Source: Clostridium prolinivorans
GTDB taxonomy: Bacteria; Bacillota; Clostridia; Clostridiales; Clostridiaceae
Assembly: GCF_004011155.1 (NCBI RefSeq)
Contig: NZ_RJWG01000001.1
Location: forward strand, 311,189 to 375,188
Direction of reading: 5' to 3'
DNA length: 64,000 nt
Shown here: positions 1-9,307 of the stretch, piece by piece
Numbering within the stretch: the stretch's first letter is position 1
How the letters are laid out: each line of letters opens with the position of its first letter
The notes under the pieces: model-generated
Seen by the model: the letters and a program-made list of their open reading frames with translations, nothing else
Database searches by the model: none
What the model was told of the DNA's origin: nothing
Translations under genes and position numbers: made by a program

Positions 1-132
1 CACACCTGAAGCCAGTGGATCAAGTGTACCAGTGTGACCTACTTTTTTGGTATTGCATACATTCATTATTTTTTTAACTGCTTGAAAAGATGTAATTCCA
101 GAAGGTTTGTAAATATTTATAACTCCATTCAT
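1..132 (-). CDS. truB: tRNA pseudouridine(55) synthase TruB, N-terminal part
   Basis: Only the first 44 codons are in the window; the rest lies beyond position 1. The translation begins [15 protein letters not shown] and continues to [13 protein letters not shown]. This is the conserved TruB start, with the GHxGTLDPxA motif that carries the catalytic aspartate. TruB makes pseudouridine 55 in the T-loop of tRNAs. The ATG at 132-130 overlaps the TAA stop of nrnA by one base, so translation is probably coupled. The rbfA-nrnA-truB order is standard in Firmicutes. Family assignment is secure; nothing can be said about the missing C-terminus. Confidence 0.93.
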   Translation of the reverse strand, partial: MNGVINIYKPSGITSFQAVKKIMNVCNTKKVGHTGTLDPLASGV

Positions 133-1091
133 TATATCAACTCTTTTTCTATAGCTTTTATTATTAAATTTTCTGTTTCTTTAAGAGGTTTATTAATTAA
201 AATACCTGAAGCCCTAATATGCCCACCACCTCCAAAATATTCTGCAATTTTTCTAACATCAACAATAGATTTTGAACGAAGGCTTACTTTTGTACCTTTA
301 TCCGTTTCTTTTAATAAAACAGTTACTTCAACGGTATCAATGTTTACACCAATTGATATAATATCCGATGTATCTGAAGCTTCAATACCAATTTCATCTA
401 GCATTTCTTTTGTAAGCTTCATTATACATATATTTTTATCTTTTGAAAGATACATTGCATCTATAACTTTCCCATATAACTTTACTCTTTCGAATTTAAC
501 ATTTTCAAACAGCATTCTATAAATCTCACTATGATCAATGCCTATATCAATAAGTTCTCCTGCTATCTTATGCGTTGTAGAAGTAGTATTTGAATGTTTA
601 AATCCTCCTGTATCAGAAATAATAGATGTATAAAGACATGTAGCCATATCTTTATCTACAGGTACATATAATAATTTAAGAAGTTCATATATTATTTCGC
701 CAACTGCGGCCGAAGTTGGCGAAATATAATTTAAATCTCCATATTTTTCATTAGAAATATGATGGTCAATATTTATCAAAGTGTATTCTTTATTATTTAA
801 ATCCAAATTTGCAGAAATTCGTGAAAAATTGCCACAGTCGAGTACAATAATGCAATCTATATTATTAATTTTATAAGAATCAACTGATAATTCTTTAATA
901 TAAGGCAAAAAATCATAAATATCTGGTATATTATCATTACAAATTATATATACATTTTTATTTATTTTTTTTAATCCAATCATTAAAGCTAATGCACTGC
1001 CTAAAGAATCTCCATCAGGTGAAATATGGAAAGTAATTCCTATATTTTCACTACACTTAATTTTATTAATAATTTCATTAAGCATTTTCAT
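132..1091 (-). CDS. nrnA: DHH-family oligoribonuclease / pAp phosphatase NrnA
   Basis: A 319-residue DHH/DHHA1 phosphoesterase. The first metal motif is [11 protein letters not shown] at about residues 22-32, followed by VLDCG, the name-giving DHH triad in NIDHH, SDTGGF, and the C-terminal DHHA1 motif [10 protein letters not shown]. NrnA-type enzymes degrade nanoRNAs of 2-5 nucleotides and dephosphorylate 3'-phosphoadenosine 5'-phosphate in Gram-positive bacteria lacking Orn. The start overlaps the end of rbfA by 14 bases, with a GGAG just upstream of ATG-AAA-ATG; either of the first two ATGs could be used. Length and motifs are normal for the family. Confidence 0.93.
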   Translation of the reverse strand: MKMLNEIINKIKCSENIGITFHISPDGDSLGSALALMIGLKKINKNVYIICNDNIPDIYDFLPYIKELSVDSYKINNIDCIIVLDCGNFSRISANLDLNNKEYTLINIDHHISNEKYGDLNYISPTSAAVGEIIYELLKLLYVPVDKDMATCLYTSIISDTGGFKHSNTTSTTHKIAGELIDIGIDHSEIYRMLFENVKFERVKLYGKVIDAMYLSKDKNICIMKLTKEMLDEIGIEASDTSDIISIGVNIDTVEVTVLLKETDKGTKVSLRSKSIVDVRKIAEYFGGGGHIRASGILINKPLKETENLIIKAIEKELI

Positions 1092-1437
1092 TATTCTCCT
1101 TTATTTTTTTTATTAGAGAATCTATATGCATGCCTTTTTCTATAGTATTATCTAATTCAATAATAAGTTCAGGAGTATATCTTAAATTAATTCTGTGTCC
1201 TAATTCTCTTCTTAAAAATCCAGCCGAATTTTTTAAAGCAACAATAGAATTGTTTTTATCATCTTCACTACCAAATACACTAACAAAAACTTTTCCATAG
1301 CGTAAATCTCGTGTTACTTCAACATTTGTTATACTAATCATAGCAGTTAATCTTGGATCTTTTAGATCATTATGAATTATATTACTTAATTCTCTTTTTA
1401 TTTCTTCGTTAATTTTACCTCTTCTATAATTAACCAC
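1078..1437 (-). CDS. rbfA: 30S ribosome-binding factor RbfA
   Basis: A 119-residue protein with the RbfA KH-like fold signature: YRRGKINEEIKREL at the N-terminus, then DPRLTAMISITNVEVTRDL and the FLRRELGHRINLRYTPEL stretch. RbfA binds the 5' region of 16S rRNA during late 30S maturation. The start is GTG at 1437, preceded at short distance by GAGAGG. It follows infB by 17 bases, and its end overlaps nrnA, so it sits in the rimP-nusA-infB operon. Identity is secure from motif and context. Confidence 0.95.
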   Translation of the reverse strand: MVNYRRGKINEEIKRELSNIIHNDLKDPRLTAMISITNVEVTRDLRYGKVFVSVFGSEDDKNNSIVALKNSAGFLRRELGHRINLRYTPELIIELDNTIEKGMHIDSLIKKIKENNENA

Positions 1438-1454
1438 ATAATCCTCTCCCTTTT

Positions 1455-3524
1455 CTATAATTGTTTTAATTTAACCTGCTCCATTGTATAAGCTTCTATA
1501 ATATCTCCTTCTTTAATATCATTAAATTTTTCAATACTTAATCCACATTCATATCCTGCCGCTACTTCTTTTACATCATCTTTAAATCTTTTTAATGAAG
1601 CTAAAGTAGATTCAAAAATTACTATACCATCTCTAATTATTCTTACATTACTATTTCTTGTAATTTTACCATCAATTACATAGCAACCTGCAATAGTACC
1701 AACATTAGAAATTTTATAGATAACTCTAACTTCTGCTTTCCCAAGAATTACCTCTTTATACTCAGGGTCTAACATTCCCATCATGGCAGCCTTCACATCA
1801 TCAATAGCATTATATATTATTCTATAAGTTTTAATATCTACATTTTCTTTTTCTGCTAATGCACTAGCATTTACATCTGGTCTAACATTAAACCCAATAA
1901 TTATGGCATTTGAAGCAGCAGCTAATATTACATCTGTTTCGGTTATAGCTCCAACAGCTCCATGAATTACTCTTATTTTAATATTATCTGTAGAGAGCTT
2001 TTCTAAAGATTGTTTAATAGCTTCTATAGAACCTTGCACGTCAGCTTTAACTATTATATCTAATTCTTTTATTTTTCCTTCTTTCATTTGATTATATAAA
2101 TCTTCTAAAGAAACTTTATGTGTAGATTGTAAATGTTCAGTTCTTTGTTTCTCTTTTCTTTTTTCTGCCATATCACGTGCAGTTTTTTCATCTTTTGTCA
2201 CATTAAATTTATCTCCTGCAATAGGAACTTCAGAAAGACCAAGTACTTCTACTGGTATTGATGGACCAGCTGATTTTATTTTCTTACCTTTATCATCAAA
2301 CATAGCTCTTATTCTTCCGTAAGTTGTTCCTACAAGTATTGAATCTCCAACATGTAAAGTACCATTTTGCACCAAAAGAGTAGCAACTGGACCTCTTCCT
2401 TTATCTAATTTTGCTTCTATAACAGTTCCTTTTGCGTTTCTTTTAGGATTACCCTTTAGTTCTTGCATTTCAGCTGTTAAAATAACCATTTCTAATAAAT
2501 TTTCAATTCCTTCTTTTGTATGAGCTGATACAGGAACACATATAGTATCTCCGCCCCAATCTTCAGGAATTAACCCATATTCAGTTAGCTCTTGTTTAAC
2601 TTTATCAGGGTTTGCAGACGCTCTATCTATCTTATTAATAGCTACTATAATTGGTACATTTGCAGCCTTACAATGATTAATAGCTTCAACAGTTTGAGGC
2701 ATTATACCATCATCTGCTGCTACAACTAAGATAACTATATCTGTAATTTGAGCACCTCTAGCTCTCATAGCAGTAAATGCTTCGTGCCCAGGGGTATCTA
2801 AAAAAGTTATTTTTTCATTATTTATAGTTACGGTATATGCACCTATATGCTGAGTAATTCCTCCAGCTTCTGTTTCTGTTACTCTTGATTTCCTTATAGC
2901 ATCTAATAATGAAGTTTTCCCATGATCTACATGGCCCATTACTGTAACTATAGGAGGTCTTTTTTCATTATCTTTATCATCTTCTAAACTTTCATCATCA
3001 TCATTATCTATTTTAATTAAAGGTTCTTCTTTTTTTATAAGAGTTACATTAAATTTTTCAGCTACTTTTAAAGCAGTATTGAAATCTATTTCTTGATTTA
3101 TAGCTGCCATTACCCCTGTAAATATTAATTGTTTTATAACCTCAGTAGAAGGTTTTTTTAATTTTTCTGATAATTCTTTTACTGTAATAGTATCTCCAAT
3201 TTCTATAACTTTGTTTCCCTCATCATCTATTACATTATTTAAACTTGTATTTAGAATATTATCATTTGTTTTTTTCTTGTTTTTCTTTACTTTAATTTTT
3301 TCTTCCACTAATTCTTCATATTTTTCTAAGACATCATCATTTTTTTTGTTTTCGGATTTTTTGCTTTCTTCAATTAATTCTTTTATTAATTCAGCATCTT
3401 CTTGTTCTATAACACTCATATGATTCTTAACTTTTATATTAAATTCTTCTGAAAGTAAATTTATTAAATCTTTACTAGAAATTTCTAACTCTTTAGCTAA
3501 TTCGTATACTCTTAATTTTGACAA
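1455..3524 (-). CDS. infB: translation initiation factor IF-2
   Basis: GTPase that delivers fMet-tRNA to the 30S subunit. The start is placed at TTG 3524 because GGGGGTG lies six bases upstream and the product then begins [13 protein letters not shown], the usual IF-2 N-terminus. A GTG nine bases further up is possible but overlaps the SD. The product is 689 residues: an IF-2N domain, a lysine- and acid-rich linker (about 55-100), a second IF-2N-like module, then the G domain with GHVDHGKT at about 197-204, LDTPGHE and NKID, and the C-terminal domains II-IV. It is shorter than the Bacillus protein because the linker is compact, as in other clostridia. Confidence 0.96.
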   Translation of the reverse strand: MSKLRVYELAKELEISSKDLINLLSEEFNIKVKNHMSVIEQEDAELIKELIEESKKSENKKNDDVLEKYEELVEEKIKVKKNKKKTNDNILNTSLNNVIDDEGNKVIEIGDTITVKELSEKLKKPSTEVIKQLIFTGVMAAINQEIDFNTALKVAEKFNVTLIKKEEPLIKIDNDDDESLEDDKDNEKRPPIVTVMGHVDHGKTSLLDAIRKSRVTETEAGGITQHIGAYTVTINNEKITFLDTPGHEAFTAMRARGAQITDIVILVVAADDGIMPQTVEAINHCKAANVPIIVAINKIDRASANPDKVKQELTEYGLIPEDWGGDTICVPVSAHTKEGIENLLEMVILTAEMQELKGNPKRNAKGTVIEAKLDKGRGPVATLLVQNGTLHVGDSILVGTTYGRIRAMFDDKGKKIKSAGPSIPVEVLGLSEVPIAGDKFNVTKDEKTARDMAEKRKEKQRTEHLQSTHKVSLEDLYNQMKEGKIKELDIIVKADVQGSIEAIKQSLEKLSTDNIKIRVIHGAVGAITETDVILAAASNAIIIGFNVRPDVNASALAEKENVDIKTYRIIYNAIDDVKAAMMGMLDPEYKEVILGKAEVRVIYKISNVGTIAGCYVIDGKITRNSNVRIIRDGIVIFESTLASLKRFKDDVKEVAAGYECGLSIEKFNDIKEGDIIEAYTMEQVKLKQL

Positions 3525-3543
3525 TATATACACCCCCGGTATT

Positions 3544-3849
3544 TTAACCTTTATTTATTATTTTGAGTAATTTATCACTCATATTTTTATCAGTTACGCC
3601 TAATATGTTGATTTCTTTTCTGCCTAGTATATTACCTAATTCCTCTTTAGAATATCTTTGTATATAATTAATATTAAATTTGTTACAATAATTAATAAAC
3701 TTATTTTTTGTATTTTCAGAGCAATCATTTGATATAATTATAAAATGTAAAATATCTTTTTTTATTGCATCTTCGCATTTATTATAACCTTCTATTAATT
3801 TACCAGCTTTTTTTATTAAACCTAAGAATTGAAGAAAATCATTTTTCAT
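3544..3849 (-). CDS. ylxQ: L7Ae-family ribosomal-like protein YlxQ
   Basis: A 101-residue L7Ae/L30e/Gadd45-type protein. The pattern [24 protein letters not shown], the hydrophobic [12 protein letters not shown] strand and the helix [11 protein letters not shown] match the YlxQ family found between ylxR and infB across Firmicutes. Members are probable K-turn RNA binders; the cellular role is not firmly established. The start overlaps the 3' end of ylxR by 11 bases, with GGAAGAG upstream. infB begins 19 bases downstream. The family call is strong and the function is open. Confidence 0.85.
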   Translation of the reverse strand: MKNDFLQFLGLIKKAGKLIEGYNKCEDAIKKDILHFIIISNDCSENTKNKFINYCNKFNINYIQRYSKEELGNILGRKEINILGVTDKNMSDKLLKIINKG

Positions 3850-4108
3850 TAATAATCTCTTCCTTTAATTTGTTATATATTTCTTCGCTTACTTTTACTT
3901 CTAAATTTTTTTCCAATCTTTTTGTTTTAAAAGCTTTAGTAAGACATTCTATATTATCACAAATATATGCTCCTCTTCCTGGCTTTTTCCCAGTTAAATC
4001 TATAGATACTTCACCTTCTTTATTTCGTACAATTCTTATTAATTCTTTTTTAGGTTTCATTTCCATACATCCTGTACACATTCTTTGAGGTACTTTTTTT
4101 ATTTTCAT
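3839..4108 (-). CDS. ylxR: YlxR (RnpM) RNA-binding protein
   Basis: An 89-residue protein carrying the YlxR signature RMCTGCMEMKPKKELIRI and the GRGAYIC motif, with basic residues throughout. It corresponds to the DUF448 family; work in Bacillus has linked YlxR to RNase P modulation under the name RnpM. Its ATG overlaps the TGA stop of nusA in an ATGA arrangement, so translation is coupled. The CxxC pair and a later cysteine could bind metal. Identity is clear from motif and from the nusA-ylxR-ylxQ-infB order. Confidence 0.92.
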   Translation of the reverse strand: MKIKKVPQRMCTGCMEMKPKKELIRIVRNKEGEVSIDLTGKKPGRGAYICDNIECLTKAFKTKRLEKNLEVKVSEEIYNKLKEEIINEK

Positions 4109-5163
4109 AAATTTTCACCTACCTCCAAAACTTGTGATTTGCTTTTTATATCAATTTTCCATCCTGTAAGTTTTGCTGCTAATCGTACATTTTGACCCTC
4201 TTTGCCTATTGCTAAAGATAATTGATTGTCATCTACTACAACTTTAGCAGATTTATTTTCTTCATCTAAAGATACATCCAATACTTTAGCAGGGCTTAAA
4301 GCATTCGCTATATATTCTTCTGGCAGCTTACTCCATTTTATAATATCTATCTTTTCATTTTTTAATTCATTTACAATATTCTGAACTCTTATTCCTTTAG
4401 GACCGACACAAGCTCCCATAGCATCAACATTTTCATCATTTGAGTAAACTGCAATTTTAGTTCTTGATCCTGCTTCTCTAGATATACTTTTTATTTCAAC
4501 TATTCCATTAAATATTTCTGGTACTTCTAATTCAAAAAGTCTTTTTACTAATCCTGGATGAGTTCTTGAAACAATAACTTGAGCACCTTTGGTAGTATTT
4601 TTTACCTCTACAATATATAATTTTATTTTATCATTGAAATTGTACTCTTCTCCTGGCATTTGTTCATTAGGTCCAAGAATTGCTTCTATTTTTCCTAAGC
4701 TAACAAATACATTTCCTTTATCTTTTCTTATAACAGTACCAGTTATAATATCATATTCTTTTTCTATAAATTCATTATAAATAATATTTCTTTCTGCTTC
4801 TTTTATTCTTTGAATAACAACTTGTTTTGCTGCTTGTGCTGCAACTCTTCCAAATTTTCTAGGAGTAACTTCAATATCTACTATATCTCCAATTTGTAAT
4901 CTTGGATTTATTTTTTTAGCATCCTCTAATGATATTTGTTCTATTTCATTTTCACAATTTTCAACTACTTGTTTTTGAGAATAAACATGTGTTTCTCCAT
5001 TCTCTTTATTAATTGTTACTTTAACATTTTGAGTACTTCCAGTTGTATAATTCTTTTTATATGCTGCAACTAAGGCGTCTTCAAGAGTATCAAATATTAA
5101 ATCTTCGCTTATGCCCTTTTCTTTTACTATTTCTTTTAAAGCTTCTATAAATTCTTCATTCAT
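4105..5163 (-). CDS. nusA: transcription termination/antitermination factor NusA
   Basis: A 352-residue NusA: an N-terminal RNA-polymerase-binding domain (about 1-125), an S1 domain (about 130-200, IITGTVIRKDKGNVFVSLG), then two KH domains, with GACVGPKGIRVQNIVNEL and LAIGKEGQNVRLAAKLTGW carrying the GxxG loops. It stops after KH2 and lacks the acidic repeats of proteobacterial NusA, as expected in Firmicutes. It binds elongating RNA polymerase and modulates pausing and termination. It follows rimP by 16 bases with GGAGG upstream, and its end overlaps ylxR. The family start MNEEFIEALKEI supports the chosen ATG. Confidence 0.96.
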   Translation of the reverse strand: MNEEFIEALKEIVKEKGISEDLIFDTLEDALVAAYKKNYTTGSTQNVKVTINKENGETHVYSQKQVVENCENEIEQISLEDAKKINPRLQIGDIVDIEVTPRKFGRVAAQAAKQVVIQRIKEAERNIIYNEFIEKEYDIITGTVIRKDKGNVFVSLGKIEAILGPNEQMPGEEYNFNDKIKLYIVEVKNTTKGAQVIVSRTHPGLVKRLFELEVPEIFNGIVEIKSISREAGSRTKIAVYSNDENVDAMGACVGPKGIRVQNIVNELKNEKIDIIKWSKLPEEYIANALSPAKVLDVSLDEENKSAKVVVDDNQLSLAIGKEGQNVRLAAKLTGWKIDIKSKSQVLEVGENL

Positions 5164-5179
5164 TTATCTTTTAGCCTCC

Positions 5180-5641
5180 TTATAAATCCCCTTTTAAACT
5201 TATTAATTTTATTTTATCTCTCGGTATAATAATATCAATTCCATCATTACTAATAATAATTTCATTTGAATTGAAATTTTTTAATATACCTTCAAATCGC
5301 TTTTTACCATTATAAATCTTTGATAATTTAACATCTACAAGGTTATTTATATATTTTTTTAAATGAGCATCATTATAAAGTATTCTATTTATACCAGGTG
5401 AAGATACTTCTAAATAGTATGACTCTTTTATAGGATCTGCAGCATCAAGAATATCACTTACTGGTCTACTTACTTTTTCACAATCATTTAAAGAAATTCC
5501 ATTAGGACTATCTATATATATTCTCAAATAATTTTCACCAAATTCTTTTACATATTCTAAATGATATAATTCATAATTTTGTTCTTCAACAATAGGTTTA
5601 ACTAATTTTAATATTTTTTCCATAAGTAATTCATTATTCAC
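5180..5641 (-). CDS. rimP: ribosome maturation factor RimP
   Basis: A 153-residue RimP (DUF150): an N-terminal alpha/beta domain with GENYLRIYIDSPNGISLNDCE and VSRPVSDILDAADPI, the YYLEVSSPGINRIL motif in the middle, and a C-terminal SH3-like domain. It is needed for 30S maturation. The start is GTG at 5641, with GGAGGGATTGAA directly upstream. It is the first gene of the rimP-nusA-ylxR-ylxQ-infB-rbfA-nrnA-truB operon. A weak promoter candidate and a terminator of the preceding unit lie upstream. Confidence 0.94.
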   Translation of the reverse strand: MNNELLMEKILKLVKPIVEEQNYELYHLEYVKEFGENYLRIYIDSPNGISLNDCEKVSRPVSDILDAADPIKESYYLEVSSPGINRILYNDAHLKKYINNLVDVKLSKIYNGKKRFEGILKNFNSNEIIISNDGIDIIIPRDKIKLISLKGDL

Positions 5642-5681
5642 TTCAATCCCTCCTTACATATATGTTTTACAATAATTTTAA

Positions 5682-5710
5682 AGTATATTACTTTTATACA
5701 GATAATTTAA
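5682..5710 (-). promoter_or_regulatory. weak candidate promoter for the rimP-nusA-infB operon
   Basis: On the minus strand TTAAAT (710-705), a 17-base spacer and TATACT (687-682) lie about 45 bases before the rimP GTG. The -10 box is good and the -35 box is poor. The position, downstream of two terminator hairpins and upstream of the first operon gene, is what makes it credible. Confidence 0.35.
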
Positions 5711-5736
5711 TTTTTATATTATTTTTATTTTGAAAT

Positions 5737-5760
5737 AAAACGCAACAAAAGTTGCGTTTT
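5737..5760 (-). terminator. hairpin, second intrinsic terminator upstream of rimP
   Basis: A perfect 10-bp inverted repeat, AAAACGCAAC and GTTGCGTTTT, with a four-base loop. On the minus strand it ends in a T run. It stands directly upstream of the rimP promoter region and is the last of three hairpins in the 303-base gap 5642-5944. It could act in either direction. Confidence 0.7.
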
Positions 5761-5763
5761 AAA

Positions 5764-5793
5764 AATAGAAAAAGCGGGTTTTTAGACCCACTT
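5764..5793 (-). terminator. intrinsic terminator in the ispG-rimP gap
   Basis: Minus strand: AAGTGGGT, loop CTAAAA, ACCCGCTT (793-772), an 8-bp stem with one G-T pair, followed by TTTCTATTTTT. This is a standard rho-independent terminator for transcription arriving from the ispG side. Confidence 0.8.
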
Positions 5794-5881
5794 ATTTCGC
5801 AAAATTTATCTGTAAATATTATCTAAATTTATTCTAACATAATAAAAAATTTATTTCAAGGGAAAATTCTTTTATTTAAGA

Positions 5882-5909
5882 AAGAATAATTTAAGAAGAA
5901 TAATTTAAT
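5882..5909. repeat. tandem direct repeat of a 14-base unit
   Basis: AAGAATAATTTAAG (882-895) is followed at once by AAGAATAATTTAAT (896-909), 13 of 14 bases identical. It lies in the non-coding ispG-rimP gap. The sequence is very A+T-rich, so chance or slippage is a fair explanation. Confidence 0.5.
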
Positions 5910-5919
5910 AATTTTAAAA

Positions 5920-5952
5920 ATATATAAGTATTATATATAAATACTTATATAT
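5920..5952 (-). terminator. A+T-only hairpin at the end of ispG
   Basis: ATATATAAGTATT (920-932) and AATACTTATATAT (940-952) form a 13-bp stem with a seven-base loop. The stem covers the ispG stop codon and on the minus strand is followed by TTTTTAAAA. It probably serves as the first, weaker terminator after ispG. Confidence 0.5.
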
Positions 5953-7003
5953 TTTTCATATTTTCAACTTCTTTAATTAATTCTTCTACAAGATTTTCTT
6001 CTTTTACTTTTTTTATTATTTTACCTTTACTAAATATAAGACCTTCTCCATTCCCTCCTGCTATTCCTATATCAGCTTCTTTAGCTTCTCCAGGCCCATT
6101 AACAGCACATCCCATTATTGCAATTTTTAAATTTATATTTTTATTGGATAATTTTTCTTCTACTTCTTTTGCTATTTTAATTAAATCTATTTGAGTTCTT
6201 CCACATGTAGGACAAGAAATAAACTCTATTCCTTCTTTTAAATATCCTATAGATTTTAAAATTTCTTTTCCTACTTTTATTTCTTCTGCAGGATCTCCTG
6301 TAAGAGAAACTCTAATAGTATCTCCTATCCCTTCACATAACAAAGTTCCTATTCCTATACTAGATTTTATTGTTCCTCTCCATAAAGTTCCAGATTCTGT
6401 TACTCCTAAATGTAAAGGATAATCAATTTTTTGTGATATAATTCTATAACTTTCTATCATTTGCATTACATTTGAAGATTTAATAGATATTACAATGTCA
6501 TAAAAATTTAAACTTTCAAGGATATTTACATGCCTTAAAGCACTTTCTACTAAAGCCTCTGGGCATACTTTCCCATATTTTTTTAAAATATCTTTTTCAA
6601 GAGAACCTGAGTTTACACCTATTCTAATAGGTATACCTTTATTTTTACATGCATTAGCAACAGCTTCAATCCTATCTTGGTTCCCAATATTTCCAGGATT
6701 TATTCTTAAAGCAGATACTCCATTTTCAATAGAAAGAAGAGCTAGACGATAATCAAAATGTATGTCTGCTACAAGAGGAATATGTATTTGAGAACAAATT
6801 GTCTTTAAAGCTTGTGCTGATTCTATATCGGGAACAGCACATCTTATTATATCACATCCTAATTTTTCTAATTTTAAAATTTGTGATACTGTAGATTTTA
6901 TATCTTTAGTATCTGTATTGGTCATAGATTGAACAGCAATTGGAGAATTTCCTCCTATAAATATATTGCCTACTTTTATTTTTCTAGTCTTTCGTCTTTC
7001 CAT
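5945..7003 (-). CDS. ispG: 4-hydroxy-3-methylbut-2-enyl diphosphate synthase IspG (GcpE)
   Basis: A 352-residue [4Fe-4S] enzyme of the MEP pathway that reduces methylerythritol cyclodiphosphate to HMBPP. The N-terminal TIM-barrel half shows VQSMTNTDTKD, IVADIHFDYRLA and RINPGNIG. The C-terminal half carries the cluster cysteines in SCPTCGRTQ and GCAVNGPGEA. Length is typical of the short bacterial form. The ATG has AAGGAG upstream and lies 15 bases after rseP. It is the last gene of the cdsA-dxr-rseP-ispG group; in many relatives polC follows, but here only hairpins do. Confidence 0.96.
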   Translation of the reverse strand: MERRKTRKIKVGNIFIGGNSPIAVQSMTNTDTKDIKSTVSQILKLEKLGCDIIRCAVPDIESAQALKTICSQIHIPLVADIHFDYRLALLSIENGVSALRINPGNIGNQDRIEAVANACKNKGIPIRIGVNSGSLEKDILKKYGKVCPEALVESALRHVNILESLNFYDIVISIKSSNVMQMIESYRIISQKIDYPLHLGVTESGTLWRGTIKSSIGIGTLLCEGIGDTIRVSLTGDPAEEIKVGKEILKSIGYLKEGIEFISCPTCGRTQIDLIKIAKEVEEKLSNKNINLKIAIMGCAVNGPGEAKEADIGIAGGNGEGLIFSKGKIIKKVKEENLVEELIKEVENMKNI

Positions 7004-7018
7004 TTTTATCTCCTTAAA

Positions 7019-8041
7019 TTAATTCAAATTTATTGGATGAAGTATATCTTTGATAAGAACAACTATCATTAAAGCCATAAGTATAACAAAACCTATGTAA
7101 TTTATAACTCCAACTTTATTATCATCAATTTTTTTTCTAGTTATGATTTCGAATAATAATAAAAATATCCATCCACCATCTAATGCTGGAAAAGGTATTA
7201 TATTAAATATAGCTAATTGCACACTAATAAATGCAGCAAAAGTTATTAAAGGAACAATTCCTGCTTCTGCAACTTTAGTAGAAACTCTAATAATTGAAAT
7301 AGGTCCGCCAAAGTCATCTGCACTTGCTTTCCCGGTAAATAATGATTTAAATGCTCCAAAAACTTGTTTTATTATGGTAATGGTTTGATTAACCCCATAT
7401 TCTAAAGATTTGAATATTCCTGGATTTTCAAGTAAAGTTGGATAAATCCCTAATACAAATTTATTTTGATTTTCATCTTTTACAGGAGTAACATTTATAA
7501 TTTTTATTTCATTATTTCGTTCTATTCCAATATTTACACTTTCTCCTTTTGACATATACATTTCTGATGAAAAATCTTCCCAATTTCTTATTTTTTTATT
7601 ATTTATACTTATTATTTTGTCATTCTCTTTAATTCCAGAATAATATGCAGGAAGATTTTGATCCACTTTACTTACTACTGGAATAAAAAAACCTTTTATA
7701 GAACCTACAATAGCAAAAATCAAAATAGCAAAAATAAAATTCATTAATGGACCAGCCGCAATTATACTTAATCTTCTACCTGGAGATTTGCTTGAAAAAG
7801 ATCTTTCATCTAAGCTTTTTTCTTCTTCACCTAGCATCTTTACATAACCGCCTATTGGTAAAGCCTTTATTAAATATTCAGTTTCTTTCCCTTTAATTCC
7901 TAAAATTTTAGGGCCCATTCCTATAGAAAACTCTTCTACTTTAACACCATTTAATTTAGCAAGAATAAAATGTCCAAGTTCATGTATAATTATAAGAACA
8001 CTAAATACTAAAATAGCACCCAATATATAAATAAAATTCAT
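7019..8041 (-). CDS. rseP: RIP metalloprotease RseP (site-2 protease)
   Basis: A 340-residue intramembrane zinc protease. The catalytic HELGH is at residues 20-24 inside the first membrane helix, a PDZ domain spans about 115-200 (YYSGIKENDKIISINNKKI), and the second active-site motif FPALDGG lies in a later membrane helix, with one more helix near the C-terminus. Such proteins cleave anti-sigma factors and leftover signal peptides in the membrane. It lies between dxr and ispG, the usual Firmicute place, 17 bases after dxr. Confidence 0.95.
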   Translation of the reverse strand: MNFIYILGAILVFSVLIIIHELGHFILAKLNGVKVEEFSIGMGPKILGIKGKETEYLIKALPIGGYVKMLGEEEKSLDERSFSSKSPGRRLSIIAAGPLMNFIFAILIFAIVGSIKGFFIPVVSKVDQNLPAYYSGIKENDKIISINNKKIRNWEDFSSEMYMSKGESVNIGIERNNEIKIINVTPVKDENQNKFVLGIYPTLLENPGIFKSLEYGVNQTITIIKQVFGAFKSLFTGKASADDFGGPISIIRVSTKVAEAGIVPLITFAAFISVQLAIFNIIPFPALDGGWIFLLLFEIITRKKIDDNKVGVINYIGFVILMALMIVVLIKDILHPINLN

Positions 8042-8058
8042 TAATAATATACCTCCAT

Positions 8059-9216
8059 TTATGTATTATACATTTTATAAATATATTCTTTTATATTTTT
8101 ATCCATAATTAATATATCTTCAACTGTAAAATTATTTATATTAGGAAATTTATTAAGACAATCTTCAACAATATCACCAATTTGTAAAAATTTAATTTTA
8201 TTTTTTAAAAATAAATTTACTGAAGCTTCATTAGCACTATTTAATATAGCAGGCATTATTCCTCCAGTTATGCCGGCTTCAAATGCTAATTTTAAACATT
8301 TAAAAGTATTTAAATCGGGCTTTTCAAAAGTTAAATTTCCTATATTATAAAAATTTAAAGGTTCAACTAATCTAGTAGTTCTTTTAGGATAATTTAATGC
8401 ATATTGTATCGGAAGTCTCATGTCTGTACTTCCTAATTGAGCTATAACACTTCCATCAATATATTCTACCATTGAATGTATAATACTTTGAGGATGTATA
8501 ACCACTTCAATGTCTTTGTAATCTATGTCAAATAACCAATGTGCCTCAATAACTTCTAATCCTTTATTCATAAGTGTAGATGAATCTATTGATATTTTTT
8601 TACCCATATTCCATTTAGGGTGTTTAAGTGCTTCTTCACAAGAAACATTAACTAATTCTTCTGTTTTTTTGCCTCTAAAAGGGCCTCCTGAAGCTGTTAA
8701 TAATATTTTGTTTATGTAATCTTTTTTATTACCTTGAATACATTGAAAAATAGCACTATGTTCAGAATCAACTGGTAATATATTAATATTATGTTTTAAA
8801 GCTGCCTCTTTGATAAGATTACCACCAACTACCAATGTTTCTTTATTTGCTAAAGCTATATTTTTCCCTGCCTTTATTGCATTTAAAGTAGGTATTAGAC
8901 CAATCATGCCAACAATAGACGTAACTACTGTATCAATTTCTTTAAGCGTTGATATTATATTTAAGCCCTCCATGCCATAAAAAATTTCTAATTTTTTATT
9001 TTTAATTTTACAATATTCTTTTACTTTATTATATGTAATCTTATCTGTTATACAAATATACTTAGGCATAAATTCGTTTATTATATCTACAATTTTATCA
9101 AAATTTGTATTTGCAGAAATTCCAATTAATGAAAATTCATCCTTTTGTTCCCTTATAACATCTAAAGTTTGAGAACCTATAGAGCCAGTTGCTCCTAAAA
9201 TACTTATATATTTCAA
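8059..9216 (-). CDS. dxr: 1-deoxy-D-xylulose 5-phosphate reductoisomerase
   Basis: A 385-residue NADPH-dependent enzyme of the MEP isoprenoid pathway. Seen are the nucleotide-binding GATGSIGSQTLDV at the N-terminus, NKETLVVGG, the metal-binding PVDSEHSAIFQC, LTASGGPF and KWNMGKKISIDSSTLMNKG. The start is TTG at 9216 with AGGAGG nine bases upstream. It shares this operon with ispG, so two MEP steps are encoded together, next to uppS and cdsA, which use isoprenoid and phospholipid precursors. Confidence 0.96.
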   Translation of the reverse strand: MKYISILGATGSIGSQTLDVIREQKDEFSLIGISANTNFDKIVDIINEFMPKYICITDKITYNKVKEYCKIKNKKLEIFYGMEGLNIISTLKEIDTVVTSIVGMIGLIPTLNAIKAGKNIALANKETLVVGGNLIKEAALKHNINILPVDSEHSAIFQCIQGNKKDYINKILLTASGGPFRGKKTEELVNVSCEEALKHPKWNMGKKISIDSSTLMNKGLEVIEAHWLFDIDYKDIEVVIHPQSIIHSMVEYIDGSVIAQLGSTDMRLPIQYALNYPKRTTRLVEPLNFYNIGNLTFEKPDLNTFKCLKLAFEAGITGGIMPAILNSANEASVNLFLKNKIKFLQIGDIVEDCLNKFPNINNFTVEDILIMDKNIKEYIYKMYNT

Positions 9217-9307
9217 CTTTAGTTTCCTCCTAATAAAACATTATTAAAAATATAATAATTTTTAGTATAAAAGAATATAAGATATTACTATATTATATGT
9301 CCAATTC

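Noticed and set aside
34-522. 162-codon plus-strand ORF
   Set aside because: Antisense to nrnA, with low-complexity Ser/Phe/Ile composition and no recognisable motif.
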